DNA from: JANQPX01 sp039197065
GTDB lineage: Bacteria; Pseudomonadota; Alphaproteobacteria; Geminicoccales; Geminicoccaceae
Assembly: GCA_039197065.1 (NCBI GenBank)
Contig: JBCCUL010000007.1
Location: 124,001-188,000 of the forward strand
Length of the DNA: 64,000 bases
Direction of reading: 5' to 3'
The translations under genes and the position numbers were made by a program. Of the stretch, positions 51,554 to 60,155 are shown in pieces (the stretch's first letter is position 1; each line of letters begins with the position of its first letter). Below the pieces are notes generated by a model. It saw nothing but the letters and a program-made list of their open reading frames with translations, was not told where the DNA came from and ran no database searches.

Positions 51554-52951
51554 TCATGCAATGCGGTAGGTGCCAGCGGCAAGGGATTCGTCCGGGACAA
51601 GCACGGGCGCTTGAAGGCCGTGGCGCTCGACAAAGGTCTTGAAGGGCTCGGCAGCCTCCGAGGCGACATAGCTGTAGAGATCGACGGCGACGCGCACCGT
51701 CTTGACGCCGGCGCCGGGCACCTCGCCGAGCTGGCCGAGCATGCGTTCGGTGCTGGCGCGCAGGCTCATGATGCTGCCGCTGCCGGAGCAGGCCGGACAT
51801 GGTCGGCGAAGGCGTTCATCCAGACTTTGACCAAGGCGCTGACGGCTGATCTGCACCAGACCGAGCGGGGTCGGCGGAAAAATCTTCACGGCGGCGGGAT
51901 CGTCGGCAAAGGCATCGTCGAGCACCGCCATCAGCTTGGTGCGTTCGCTCTGCCGCTTGAGATCGATGAAATCGACGACGATGGTGCCGCCGGTTCGCCG
52001 AAGCCGTAGTTGCCGGGCGATTTCCTCGGCAGCATCGATATTGGTCTCAAGAGCGCCCCGGCCGCCGCTGTTGACATCAATGGCGGTGAGCGCTTCGGTC
52101 GTCTGGATGACGATGCTGCCGCCGCTATTGAGCTCGACCTTGGGCTCGACCGCCCGCTCCAGCTGCTCGTTGACGCCATTGATCTCGAAGGCGCCCGGCT
52201 GGCATTCGAGGCGACCGGCGAGGGCCGGCAGCCAGGCCTCAAGAAAGGTTCTAGTGGCGGCTAGAACGACCCGATCGGCGGCGATGACGCGATCGATGTC
52301 GGGCTTCAGCGCTTCATGGAGGAGGCGCTCGAGCGTGTCTTTGCGCTCATAAAGGCAGATCGGCGCCTTGGCGCTTCCGGCTTTCGCTTCGATCTCTTCC
52401 CAAAGCCCCTTCAGCCTAACGCCTTCGGCCTCGAGCTCATCATCGGCTGCGATGCCTGCCGCCCCTCTGAAGATGACGCCGCCCTTTGGAAAGAAGGTTT
52501 TGGCCAGAGCCAACAGACGATCGGACTGGCCGGCTTCTGCAAGCTTGCTGGAGAGTTTGATGCTGTGGCGGCGCGGGCGATAGACCTGGAACATGCCGTT
52601 CAGCTGAATGTCGCTGGTGACCCTGGGCTTCTTACCATCCCGGCTCATGCCTGCACCCTGCACCAGGATCGCCTGCCCCTCGGTCACCTGGCGATGCAGG
52701 GGCAGCTCGCTGCGCTGTCCCGTCACCCAGCGCCCGTCGCGGCCGGCGAGATAAGCGGTCCGGCCGCGCCCGCAGTCGACAAACGCCGCATCCAGCTCGC
52801 TATCCAGGCTTTTGACCCGCGCCAGAAACACCTTGCCTCGGATATCGGCGACCACACCATCGGCGAAGCGCATTTCCAGGAGTTCGCCATGGCGCATGAG
52901 GGCCGTGCGCGCGCCAAACGGCGTCATCTCGACGATAAGATCCTGGCTCAA
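51554..52951 (-). CDS. rng: ribonuclease E/G family (RNase G type)
   Basis: A 465-residue endoribonuclease without the long C-terminal scaffold of RNase E, hence RNase G type. The S1-like N-terminal part includes FLARVKSLDSELDAAFVDCG; the catalytic core has TAIDVNSG and VDFIDLKRQSER, where Asp residues bind Mg2+, and CPACSGSG is a zinc-link-like cysteine pair. It trims 5S or 16S rRNA and mRNAs. The start is a TTG directly after a strong GGGGAGGGAG ribosome-binding site; no ATG fits as well. maf is 11 bp upstream. Confidence 0.92.
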   Translation of the reverse strand: MSQDLIVEMTPFGARTALMRHGELLEMRFADGVVADIRGKVFLARVKSLDSELDAAFVDCGRGRTAYLAGRDGRWVTGQRSELPLHRQVTEGQAILVQGAGMSRDGKKPRVTSDIQLNGMFQVYRPRRHSIKLSSKLAEAGQSDRLLALAKTFFPKGGVIFRGAAGIAADDELEAEGVRLKGLWEEIEAKAGSAKAPICLYERKDTLERLLHEALKPDIDRVIAADRVVLAATRTFLEAWLPALAGRLECQPGAFEINGVNEQLERAVEPKVELNSGGSIVIQTTEALTAIDVNSGGRGALETNIDAAEEIARQLRLRRTGGTIVVDFIDLKRQSERTKLMAVLDDAFADDPAAVKIFPPTPLGLVQISRQRLGQSLDERLRRPCPACSGSGSIMSLRASTERMLGQLGEVPGAGVKTVRVAVDLYSYVASEAAEPFKTFVERHGLQAPVLVPDESLAAGTYRIA

Positions 52952-52962
52952 AACTCCCTCCC

Positions 52963-53553
52963 CTACGGCAAACCGCGAAAGCCGAGGCCGCGCAGGAGAT
53001 CGGCGCTGGCCTGGAGCGGCAGTCCGACAACGTTGGAGTAACTGCCATGGATGCCGGTGACGAAGGCGTCAGCCCGTCCTTGAATGCCGTAACCGCCAGC
53101 CTTGCCTTGCCACTCTCCGCTTTGGAGATAGTGCATGAGCTGTTCTGATCCGAGGCGTTTCAACGTTACCGTGGTCATCACGACAGAGGCGCTCTCTCGC
53201 CCGTCGGGTGCGCTGACCGCGACACCCGTATAGACCCGATGACGCCTGCCCGACAACAGGCGAAGACAACGTTCGGCGGTTTCCGCTTGCTCGGCCTTAG
53301 GCAGAATGCGCCGGCCGCAGGCCACAACGGTATCGGCCGCGAGCACATAGCTGTCGGTCACGCCCAGCCGTTCGACGACGGCATCGCGCTTGCCTGAGGC
53401 CAGGCGCAAGGCATGATCACGCGGGCGTTCACGCTCGAAGGGGGTTTCGTCGATATGAGGCGTTTCGATGCGCGCCGGCTCGACGCCGATCTGACGAAGA
53501 AGATCCAGCCGTCTCGGTGACGACGATGCCAGGATCAGGGAGCTTGTCGCCAC
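52963..53553 (-). CDS. maf: Maf family nucleotide pyrophosphatase
   Basis: A 196-residue Maf/YceF protein. LILASSSPRRLDLLRQIG (residues 6-23) is the substrate-binding loop; YVLAADTVV (about 68-76) carries the catalytic Asp. Maf proteins hydrolyse dTTP/UTP or modified nucleotides and are linked to septum inhibition. The start is GTG, 3 bp after the infA stop. RAADAFV-like GRADAFVTGIHGSYSNVVGLPL is the conserved C-terminal block. Cytosolic. Confidence 0.93.
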   Translation of the reverse strand: MATSSLILASSSPRRLDLLRQIGVEPARIETPHIDETPFERERPRDHALRLASGKRDAVVERLGVTDSYVLAADTVVACGRRILPKAEQAETAERCLRLLSGRRHRVYTGVAVSAPDGRESASVVMTTVTLKRLGSEQLMHYLQSGEWQGKAGGYGIQGRADAFVTGIHGSYSNVVGLPLQASADLLRGLGFRGLP

Positions 53554-53556
53554 CCG

Positions 53557-53775
53557 TTACTTGAAGCGATAGGTGATCCGGCCCCGACTGAGATCGTAGG
53601 GGGTCATCTCGACCGTCACCTTGTCGCCCGTCAAAACGCGGATTCTGTTCTTGCGCATACGGCCGGATGTGTGCGCCAGAATTTCGTGCTCGTTCTCGAG
53701 CTGCACACGAAACATCGCATTCGGCAGGACTTCCGTAACCGTGCCACTGAACTCAATGAGCTCTTCTTTGGCCAT
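53557..53775 (-). CDS. infA: translation initiation factor IF-1
   Basis: A 72-residue S1-fold protein: MAKEELIEFSGTVTEVLPNA at the N-terminus, AHTSGRMRKNRIRV and the terminal SRGRITYRFK are exact family features. It binds the ribosomal A site with IF-2 and IF-3. The start at 53775 is chosen from the fixed IF-1 length and AGGTCG upstream; the open frame continues 30 codons further, which I regard as untranslated leader. Confidence 0.97.
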   Translation of the reverse strand: MAKEELIEFSGTVTEVLPNAMFRVQLENEHEILAHTSGRMRKNRIRVLTGDKVTVEMTPYDLSRGRITYRFK

Positions 53776-53867
53776 TCGACCTCCATCTCGAAAGACAACA
53801 ATGTCTTTTCCGTTCCGCTGTAGATGACGGCTGGCTTCGCTGCCGTCAAGTGCCGTCCTGGCCATAC

Positions 53868-54341
53868 CTACACCATGACCGGCCCGCCGGGGCGCGGAAA
53901 GCGGATTTGCATGCGTTCCAGCAGCTGATCGCGCAGCATCCGGTAGGCGTCCAGGCGCATCTCGCGATTGCCGGTGGTTATGCTTGGATCCATGGTTGGC
54001 CAGAACTCGATCTCGCAGGAGCTGGTGCGGGTCATCTCGACGGCCCGGTGCTGAGCCTCGGGTGAAAGCGAGACGACCAGATCGAAGAAGTCATCCTCCA
54101 GATCGTCGAAGGTCTTGGGCCGATGGGTGGAAAGATCGATGCCGATCTCATCGAGCGCTGAGACGGCGAAAGGATCGACCGGCAAGGTGCGCAGTCCCGC
54201 TGAATCGACGTAGACGCGCTTGCCATGCAGATAGCGCATCAGCGACATGGCCATTGGTGAGCGAATGGCGTTGTGGGTGCAGGCGAACAGCACGCTGCCC
54301 GGCATGTCGGCTGTTGTCGGTTCCCTTCCGGGGTCAACCAC
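53868..54341 (-). CDS. low-molecular-weight phosphatase family protein
   Basis: A 157-residue protein of the LMW-PTP/ArsC group. The catalytic loop is CTHNAIRS with Cys21 and Arg27 (C-x5-R), and the DP acid is probably in TMDPS. The GTG start at 54341 overlaps the UPF0262 gene by 8 bp; an ATG at 54305 is the alternative. The family N-terminus is usually a short tail before the first strand, which fits the longer form. It may remove phosphate from Tyr or arsenate; unknown substrate. Conserved position before infA. Confidence 0.88.
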   Translation of the reverse strand: MVDPGREPTTADMPGSVLFACTHNAIRSPMAMSLMRYLHGKRVYVDSAGLRTLPVDPFAVSALDEIGIDLSTHRPKTFDDLEDDFFDLVVSLSPEAQHRAVEMTRTSSCEIEFWPTMDPSITTGNREMRLDAYRMLRDQLLERMQIRFPRPGGPVMV

Positions 54342-54813
54342 GGATATGGAGGACGCAGATCAAGGTGAAAAGCCGCCTCGCCGTTTCCTCATCAAGGTTG
54401 ATCTTGCCGCCGAGCGCATCGACCAGCAAGGCAGCGCCGTCATTGTGAAGACCGCGCCTGCCCATATCGATCGCCTCGATCCGGCTCGGAGTCGCCGTGC
54501 GTATGGCTTCGAAATAGCTCTCGCAGATCAGAAAGTAGTCCTTGATGAGCTTTCTGAATGACCGCATGGACAGGGAGATTTCGCTGGTCTCATCGCCGTT
54601 CTCATCGGCGATCGTGATGATCAGGTTCGCTTCACGCAGTGACAGCTCGATGCGATAAGGGCCGGGAAAGCCATTCACCAGGCTAAAGCTGTTGTTTTCC
54701 AGAAGATCGAAGATCGCGACCTGACGCTCATGATCGACCTCCCGGCTCCAGCGGACGATCGAGCCTTTGTCCAACTGGATGTCGACGATTCGGTTAGCGC
54801 GGGCTTCGCTCAT
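54334..54813 (-). CDS. UPF0262 family protein
   Basis: A 159-residue protein matching the UPF0262 family of alphaproteobacteria: NRIVDIQLDKGSI at the N-terminus, ERQVAIFDLLENNSF and RSFRKLIKDYFLICESYFEAIR (given here in part: SFRKLIKDYFLIC) are the recognisable pieces. Function unknown. ATG overlaps the hisD stop (ATGA). It is a stable member of the murA-hisD-infA block. Confidence 0.92.
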   Translation of the reverse strand: MSEARANRIVDIQLDKGSIVRWSREVDHERQVAIFDLLENNSFSLVNGFPGPYRIELSLREANLIITIADENGDETSEISLSMRSFRKLIKDYFLICESYFEAIRTATPSRIEAIDMGRRGLHNDGAALLVDALGGKINLDEETARRLFTLICVLHIRG

Positions 54814-56105
54814 CGTCGATTGGTCCTGATTTCGACGGCGCGTGCGTGGCCGGTCAGATCTTCGGCATGGGCAAGGGCTGCGGCGGCCGGTGCCAGCGCT
54901 GAAAAACTGTTCGCATCACAACCGAGAAGCGTCGTTCGCTTCATGAAATCATAGACCGAAAGGCCGGATGCGAAGCGCGCCGTGCGGTTGGTCGGCAGGA
55001 CGTGATTGGGGCCGCCGACATAGTCGCCGATCACTTCAGGCGTGTGCGCGCCCAGGAAAATCGATCCGGCATGGCGGATGTCTTTCGACATGGCCTCGGG
55101 ATCGGCAACCATCAGCTCCAGATGCTCCGGCGCCAGGAGGTTCACGAGGTCCGAGGCCTTCTCCATCGACGCGATGACCACGACAGCGCCGAGCGCCTCC
55201 CAGCTCTTGGAGGCGATCTCCCGTTTGGGCAAATTTTCGAGCTGGACCAGCACCTCATCCTCGACGGCCGCTGCCAGCGTCTGGCTGTCGGTGATCAGGA
55301 TCGCTTGCGCCATCTCGTCATGCTCGGCCTGGCTCAGAAGGTCGGCGGCGATCCAGGCCGGATCGTTGCCCTCCTCGGCGACCACGACGACTTCGGACGG
55401 ACCGGCGATCATATCGATGCCGACCCTGCCGAACACCTGGCGCTTGGCTTCGGCGACATAGGCATTGCCGGGACCGACGATCTTGTCGACCGGTCGGATG
55501 CTCTCGGTCCCATAGGTAAGCGCCGCCACCGCCTGGGCGCCGCCGATCGGGTAGATCTCATCGATGCCGGCGAGCTTTGCGGCGACCAGCACCAGCGGCG
55601 CCACCTCGCCATCCGGCGCGGGCACGACGATCGCAAGGCGTTCAACGCCCGCGACCCTGGCCGGCAGCGCGTTCATCAGGACCGAGCTTGGATAGGCCGC
55701 CTTGCCGCCAGGCACGTAAAGACCGACGGCATCGAGCGATCGCCAGCGCTGGCCGAGCTTGACGCCCTGATCGTCGGTATAGGCGATATCATTCGGCCTT
55801 TGGCGCTCGTGGAAGGCGGTGATGCGCGCAGCCGCTTTCTGCAGGGCATCCAGGAGTTCGGGCTCGCACGTCTCGAAGGCGGCTTCGATCCGCTCTTCAG
55901 ACAGACGAAGCCTGCCAGGCTCGAGCCGATGACGATCGAAACGTTCGGTAAGATCGATAAGGGCGGCATCGCCCTCAGAGGCCACGCGCTCGATGATGCT
56001 GCGCACGTCGGCGCCGACATCGACCGTTTCCTCCCGCTTGGTCTCGACCAGATCGTTGAAGCGCCGTTCGAAATCGGGTGCGCTGTCATCAAGATGAAGG
56101 GGCAT
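54810..56105 (-). CDS. hisD: histidinol dehydrogenase
   Basis: A 431-residue enzyme that oxidises L-histidinol to L-histidine with NAD in two steps. GLYVPGGKAAYPSSVLMN, PVDKIVGPGNAYVAEAKR, GPSEVVVVAEEG and the zinc-ligand region LSQAEHDEMAQAILIT are typical; HVLPTNRTARFASGL is near the end. Located apart from other his genes, as is usual in this order. It overlaps UPF0262 by 4 bp and follows the DUF2948 gene after 3 bp. Confidence 0.96.
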   Translation of the reverse strand: MPLHLDDSAPDFERRFNDLVETKREETVDVGADVRSIIERVASEGDAALIDLTERFDRHRLEPGRLRLSEERIEAAFETCEPELLDALQKAAARITAFHERQRPNDIAYTDDQGVKLGQRWRSLDAVGLYVPGGKAAYPSSVLMNALPARVAGVERLAIVVPAPDGEVAPLVLVAAKLAGIDEIYPIGGAQAVAALTYGTESIRPVDKIVGPGNAYVAEAKRQVFGRVGIDMIAGPSEVVVVAEEGNDPAWIAADLLSQAEHDEMAQAILITDSQTLAAAVEDEVLVQLENLPKREIASKSWEALGAVVVIASMEKASDLVNLLAPEHLELMVADPEAMSKDIRHAGSIFLGAHTPEVIGDYVGGPNHVLPTNRTARFASGLSVYDFMKRTTLLGCDANSFSALAPAAAALAHAEDLTGHARAVEIRTNRR

Positions 56106-56108
56106 GGA

Positions 56109-56603
56109 TCAGCTGTCCCGGCGGAAGATATCGGAAAGATCGTGATGAGGCACAACGCCGGCGGCCCAGGCCTCACCGAAGTCCTGAAGCGTGATCGAGA
56201 TATCACTCACCTGAAGACGCAGGGCGACGTCGCCGGCAAACAACAGGCTGATCTGGTGAGCGCCCGCATCCAAAGGTTCCGCCATGATCGTGAGCAGCTC
56301 GAACTTCACGCCGTCCAGCTCGCCATCAAGACCACGATACTGAACCGCATCGACGTGATCGATACAGAGAGCGGATTGCGAGAGCGTCAAGCTCTCGACA
56401 TCGCCGGAACGATCGATGCGTTCCCACTGAAAGCGATTGAACGCCGCCATAAACCGTTGATCATCGGCCATATAGGCCATCTCACGAAGCGGCACGAGGG
56501 CGTCCTGCAGGCAAGCGGCGATGACCTGCAAGTCGTCCTCATCCCTGGCTCTCAGGCAGAGGCGATCACCGGCCTTCGATGCATCATCACGTATCTCGGT
56601 CAT
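56109..56603 (-). CDS. DUF2948 family protein
   Basis: A 164-residue protein of DUF2948: RARDEDDLQVIAACLQDALV near the N-terminus, RFQWERIDRSG in the middle, and DISITLQDFGEAWAAGVVP at the end. Restricted to alphaproteobacteria, function unknown. It overlaps murA by 4 bp and precedes hisD by 3 bp, so it is translationally linked to both. Confidence 0.93.
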   Translation of the reverse strand: MTEIRDDASKAGDRLCLRARDEDDLQVIAACLQDALVPLREMAYMADDQRFMAAFNRFQWERIDRSGDVESLTLSQSALCIDHVDAVQYRGLDGELDGVKFELLTIMAEPLDAGAHQISLLFAGDVALRLQVSDISITLQDFGEAWAAGVVPHHDLSDIFRRDS

Positions 56604-57868
56604 TCCTTCATTCGCTCGATCATCGCGCCGCAGCTTCTGAGTTTTTCATCGACTCTCTCATAACCGCGATCCAGGTGATAGACACGGCCGATCTCGGTCT
56701 CGCCTTCAGCCGCCAGGCCCGCCAGGATCAGGGACACCGATGCGCGCAGATCCGTCGCCATGACCTGGGCGCCATGCAGCCGGTCGACGCCCCGGACCAG
56801 AGCGGAGCCGCCGTGCACCGTGATCTTGGCGCCCATGCGGCTGAGCTCGGAGACATGCATGAAGCGGTTTTCGAAAATCGTCTCCGTAATCATCGCCGCT
56901 CCATCGGCGACGCACATCAAGGCCATGAATTGCGCCTGCAGGTCGGTCGGGAAGCCGGGATGCGGCTGGGTCATGACGTCAACGCCGCGGGGACGCCCGC
57001 CGCTGCAGGCCACGATGAGATCGTCTCCATCTGCCCTGACCTCAACACCCGCCTCGACCAGTTTTTCGACCAGGGACGCGATCAGGTCCATACGTCCGCC
57101 AAGCAGCCGGAGTTCGCCGGACGTGATCGCCGCTGCGATCGCATAAGTGCCGAGTTCGATCCGATCGGCCACGATTTGATGCTCGGCAGCATGCAAGGCC
57201 TGCACGCCTTCGACCTTGATGGTCGCGGTACCGGCGCCTTCGATCTTTGCCCCCATCGACGACAAACAGCTGGCGAGATCGACGATCTCCGGCTCACGCG
57301 CCGCATTGGCGATCACTGTCTCTCCCTTGGCGAGAGAAGCTGCCATCAGGAGGTTTTCGGTTGCACCCACCGAGGGCATGGCGAGTGCCACATGTCCACC
57401 GCGGAGACCGCTGGGCGCGCGCGCATTGATGTAGCCGCGATCAAGCTCGATCTCGGCCCCCATCTCCTCGAGCCCCTTCAGATGGAGATCCACGGGACGC
57501 TGACCGATCGCGCAACCGCCTGGAAGCGAAACCTTGGCAACACCGCAGCGCGCCAACAGAGGTCCCAGCACCAGAACCGATGCCCGCATCTTGCGCACAA
57601 GGTCGTAGGCCGCGGTGTGGTTGGTGATCTCTTTGGTTGAAAGCGTGAGCTTCGAACCATCCACCTCGTCTCGTTCGATCGCAGCGCCATGGGTCTCGAG
57701 AAGTGCTTCCATGGATCGAACATCGGCAAGCGAGGGGACATTGCTCAGCCTTAGCGTTTCGTCCGTGAGGAGACCCGCGGCCAGAATGGGCAGAACGGCG
57801 TTCTTGGCGCCGCCGACGCGGATCGCCCCCTTGAGCGGCTGACCACCCTTCAAAAGAATTTTGTCCAT
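56600..57868 (-). CDS. murA: UDP-N-acetylglucosamine 1-carboxyvinyltransferase
   Basis: A 422-residue enzyme of the first committed peptidoglycan step, adding enolpyruvate to UDP-GlcNAc. Lys23 and Asn24 (AKNAVLPIL) and Cys119 (LPGGCAIGQRPVD), the residue alkylated by fosfomycin, are present. PHPGFPTDLQAQ is another fixed block. The start at 57868 (MDKILLKGG) matches the family. A 283-bp gap upstream holds the third copy of the 13-bp palindrome about 104 bp before this start. Confidence 0.97.
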   Translation of the reverse strand: MDKILLKGGQPLKGAIRVGGAKNAVLPILAAGLLTDETLRLSNVPSLADVRSMEALLETHGAAIERDEVDGSKLTLSTKEITNHTAAYDLVRKMRASVLVLGPLLARCGVAKVSLPGGCAIGQRPVDLHLKGLEEMGAEIELDRGYINARAPSGLRGGHVALAMPSVGATENLLMAASLAKGETVIANAAREPEIVDLASCLSSMGAKIEGAGTATIKVEGVQALHAAEHQIVADRIELGTYAIAAAITSGELRLLGGRMDLIASLVEKLVEAGVEVRADGDDLIVACSGGRPRGVDVMTQPHPGFPTDLQAQFMALMCVADGAAMITETIFENRFMHVSELSRMGAKITVHGGSALVRGVDRLHGAQVMATDLRASVSLILAGLAAEGETEIGRVYHLDRGYERVDEKLRSCGAMIERMKE

Positions 57869-57971
57869 CGGCTTCCTGCTGTTCCTTTCGAGACGGCCAT
57901 CAACGATCACCGATGATGCTGCGTCGTTTTAGGCGATCACCGGCAGCTCCTCAAGCGAGCGCGGAAGGATC

Positions 57972-57984
57972 GTGGTGTGACCAC
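57972..57984. promoter_or_regulatory. GTGGTGTGACCAC palindrome, copy 3
   Basis: Third exact copy of the 13-bp palindrome, identical over 19 bp (to ...ATCATT) with copy 1. It lies 104 bp upstream of murA and 168 bp beyond the small gene at 58152, both on the minus strand. Here the position could suit a murA promoter operator. Confidence 0.4.
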
Positions 57985-58151
57985 ATCATTCGATTTCCAC
58001 CGTCAACACCCCGACCGACGGGATATCCCGGTCTGCAGGAGCAAAGCTCCGAAGATCCGGCATGGCGAGCCCGACCTTCGCCGTGCTGCGGCGGCAGGCG
58101 TGTATGCCACCAAGTTTTCGAAGGACGCCCCGGCGATCTTCCGATGTGGTC

Positions 58152-58346
58152 TTAGCACGAGGAAGGCTCGTCCAGCTGGCTTTCATCAACACCATCTCGC
58201 TCGGCGTTCTCGGTCATCTCGCGCTGTTGACGCTTTCGCTTCACCAGATTCTTTCGCATCTCAGCGGCAAGCCGCTCCGCACGCGCCGCCTTTTGCGCCT
58301 CCGTACTCGGCGACAATTTGGGTCTGTTTGACGCTCGCTCGTTCAT
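58152..58346 (-). CDS. small basic conserved hypothetical protein
   Basis: A 64-residue protein, soluble and helix-forming, with alternating Arg/Lys and Glu (AARAERLAAEMRKNLVKRKR). Short proteins of this type are commonly found beside murA in Hyphomicrobiales. The ATG at 58346 is preceded by AGGCAAG; a TTG five codons earlier is possible. No domain is recognised. The C-terminus is acidic (DGVDESQLDEPSSC). Confidence 0.65.
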   Translation of the reverse strand: MNERASNRPKLSPSTEAQKAARAERLAAEMRKNLVKRKRQQREMTENAERDGVDESQLDEPSSC

Positions 58347-58507
58347 CGCTTGCCTGTTCAAGATCCAAGACTGGCTGGGAACACCGGTTTTACGCGGTTG
58401 TCAGCTTAGAGGACAAGCAGGATCGATGGCTCGCCACAGCGCAATGTTCGGCGTTTGCCGGGCTTGCGCCGATGATCGGCCTGTGGCATGACACGAAGAT
58501 CATCTGA

Positions 58508-58582
58508 GCCGCCATAGCTCAGGGGTAGAGCGCACCCTTGGTAAGGGTGAGGTCCAAAGTTCAAATCTTTGTGGCGGCACCA
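58508..58582 (+). tRNA. tRNA-Thr (anticodon GGT)
   Basis: Cloverleaf fits: acceptor stem GCCGCCA/TGGCGGC, D-arm GCTC...GAGC, anticodon stem CACCC/GGGTG with loop TTGGTAA (anticodon GGT, reading ACC/ACU), T-arm CAAAG-TTCAAAT-CTTTG, then discriminator A and an encoded CCA. It is on the strand opposite to its neighbours. Confidence 0.95.
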
Positions 58583-58609
58583 CTTTTCCGACCAGATCTT
58601 ACGCGCCCG

Positions 58610-59914
58610 CTATTGCAGCAGGTCTTGGATATCGCTCTCGGCTTGAGCGAGCGCCTCGTCGAGTGATACGCCATCCAGCCAGATTCTCCGCAGACAGGCC
58701 GCCATAACGTCGTGGATTTCGTCATAGCCGCTGGTAAAGGGCAGATCGCGGCCGAAATCAGCACTTTGGCGATAATCCAGTCGATGCGACAAGGTCGCAT
58801 AGGCCCTGCTGTCCAGAACCGACGTCCTGACAGCCAGGTGCCCTGTTCGGGCCCAATCGAAATTGTGGTCATTGATCCAGGCGAGGAGCTGCAGTGCCGC
58901 GTCATAGGCCTCCGGTCGCTCCGTCTTCAGGCTGAGCGGCACGGCCCATAAATGCGAGTCTGCCCATGTTGCGGGCTGATCGAACAATGTCGGAAAATCA
59001 GCGACATCGTAGTCAGCGAGGGCGATTTCCCCACGCGCAATTTCCTTGTCGTAGAGGTCGACGGCCCAGGTGCCATTGATCAGTATGGCGACCTCGCCGT
59101 CCAGAAAAGCCTGCTGGGCCGCTTCGTAATTATGGGCGGGATTGGCGAAGCCGGCGTCGAACAGATCCGTGAAGGTGGTGATCGCGGCGCGCATTTCGGC
59201 GGTGTCCACCTGCGCTTCACGACCGTCGAAAATATTCTCCCCCTGCTGCCAGAGAAGCGACAGCACCGAGCGCACGCCGATCGGGTATTGCACGAAATCG
59301 GCAGCAATATAGGCCTTGCCGGTCGCCTCCCTCACCAGCTCGGCATGCTTTAGAAGCTCGCCCGGGCTCGCCGGAAGGATGGGCCTGCCATCACCGCCGA
59401 TCAAACCGGCCTCGGACAAAAGCGCCAGATTGATATGCCAGAGATTGGCGTGGAGATCGAAGGGCACCGCAACGATCTGATCGTCGATCGTCACCGCCTC
59501 CCTCGCCGCTGGCTGCCAGTCTTCAACATCGACACCGGCGGCAGGCAGATCACCGCCCAGCGGCGCCAATAGGCCTGCGGTTGCGAAATCCGGCAGGCGA
59601 TGTCGGTGGAGAAGATGAATGTCAGGCGGCTTGCCACCCGCATAAGCCGTGATCAATTGCGGATAGAAGTTGTCTCGATGCGGCGGCAGCAGATCGACGG
59701 TGATGCCGTTGTCTTTGGCGCTGAACGCGCTGAAGATCGACTGAACGATGCACGCCTCGCCGCTCGCCTGCTCGATATTGGTGCTTTCCTCGATGCAGGG
59801 ATCAAAGAAACGTGCGACCTTGAGCTCGATCTCCGCACGGGCTTCGCCATGACTTGAGATCGTTGCCCCAAGAAAGACCAGCAACGCTATCGAACCGTAC
59901 CGCGTTCCGCTCAT
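58610..59914 (-). CDS. ABC transporter substrate-binding protein (sugar type)
   Basis: A 434-residue extracellular solute-binding protein of the SBP_bac_1 group. Signal peptide residues 1-27 (SIALLVFLGATISSHGEARA). AYAGGKPPDIHLLHRHRL and VPFDLHANLWHINLALL are typical of sugar-binding members, as is AILINGTWAVDLYD. The start at 59914 fits the signal peptide; an ATG 14 codons upstream exists. No permease genes accompany it in the window. 241 bp separate it from the LhgO-like gene on the same strand. Ligand unknown. Confidence 0.85.
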   Translation of the reverse strand: MSGTRYGSIALLVFLGATISSHGEARAEIELKVARFFDPCIEESTNIEQASGEACIVQSIFSAFSAKDNGITVDLLPPHRDNFYPQLITAYAGGKPPDIHLLHRHRLPDFATAGLLAPLGGDLPAAGVDVEDWQPAAREAVTIDDQIVAVPFDLHANLWHINLALLSEAGLIGGDGRPILPASPGELLKHAELVREATGKAYIAADFVQYPIGVRSVLSLLWQQGENIFDGREAQVDTAEMRAAITTFTDLFDAGFANPAHNYEAAQQAFLDGEVAILINGTWAVDLYDKEIARGEIALADYDVADFPTLFDQPATWADSHLWAVPLSLKTERPEAYDAALQLLAWINDHNFDWARTGHLAVRTSVLDSRAYATLSHRLDYRQSADFGRDLPFTSGYDEIHDVMAACLRRIWLDGVSLDEALAQAESDIQDLLQ

Positions 59915-60155
59915 GCGTTCTCGACCTCGTCCTTGTTGCACCTGCTCGCCAACCAACCGAATGCCGATATTACCCCTCGGCGATGTCCTGTGGTTAAAGC
60001 GAAAACGTTGGAAGAGGGCAGCTTCATCCCTTTAAGACGCCGTTCTGTTCCCAAAAGTCTGCTGGATGGCAGGCATCGGGATCATCGCCGGCTGCGCTGC
60101 CGTCGAAAGCGCTATCGCCAGGCACGGCGCCGATCGGGACCGCTGGAGGCCTCAA

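Noticed and set aside
55002..56663. Plus-strand reading frame of 553 codons opposite hisD and DUF2948
   Set aside because: Antisense to two well-supported genes, with no domain of its own.
57977..58507. Plus-strand reading frame of 176 codons ending at the tRNA
   Set aside because: It overlaps the more credible minus-strand small gene at 58152, crosses the palindrome, and its translation is rich in Arg/Ser with no recognisable domain.
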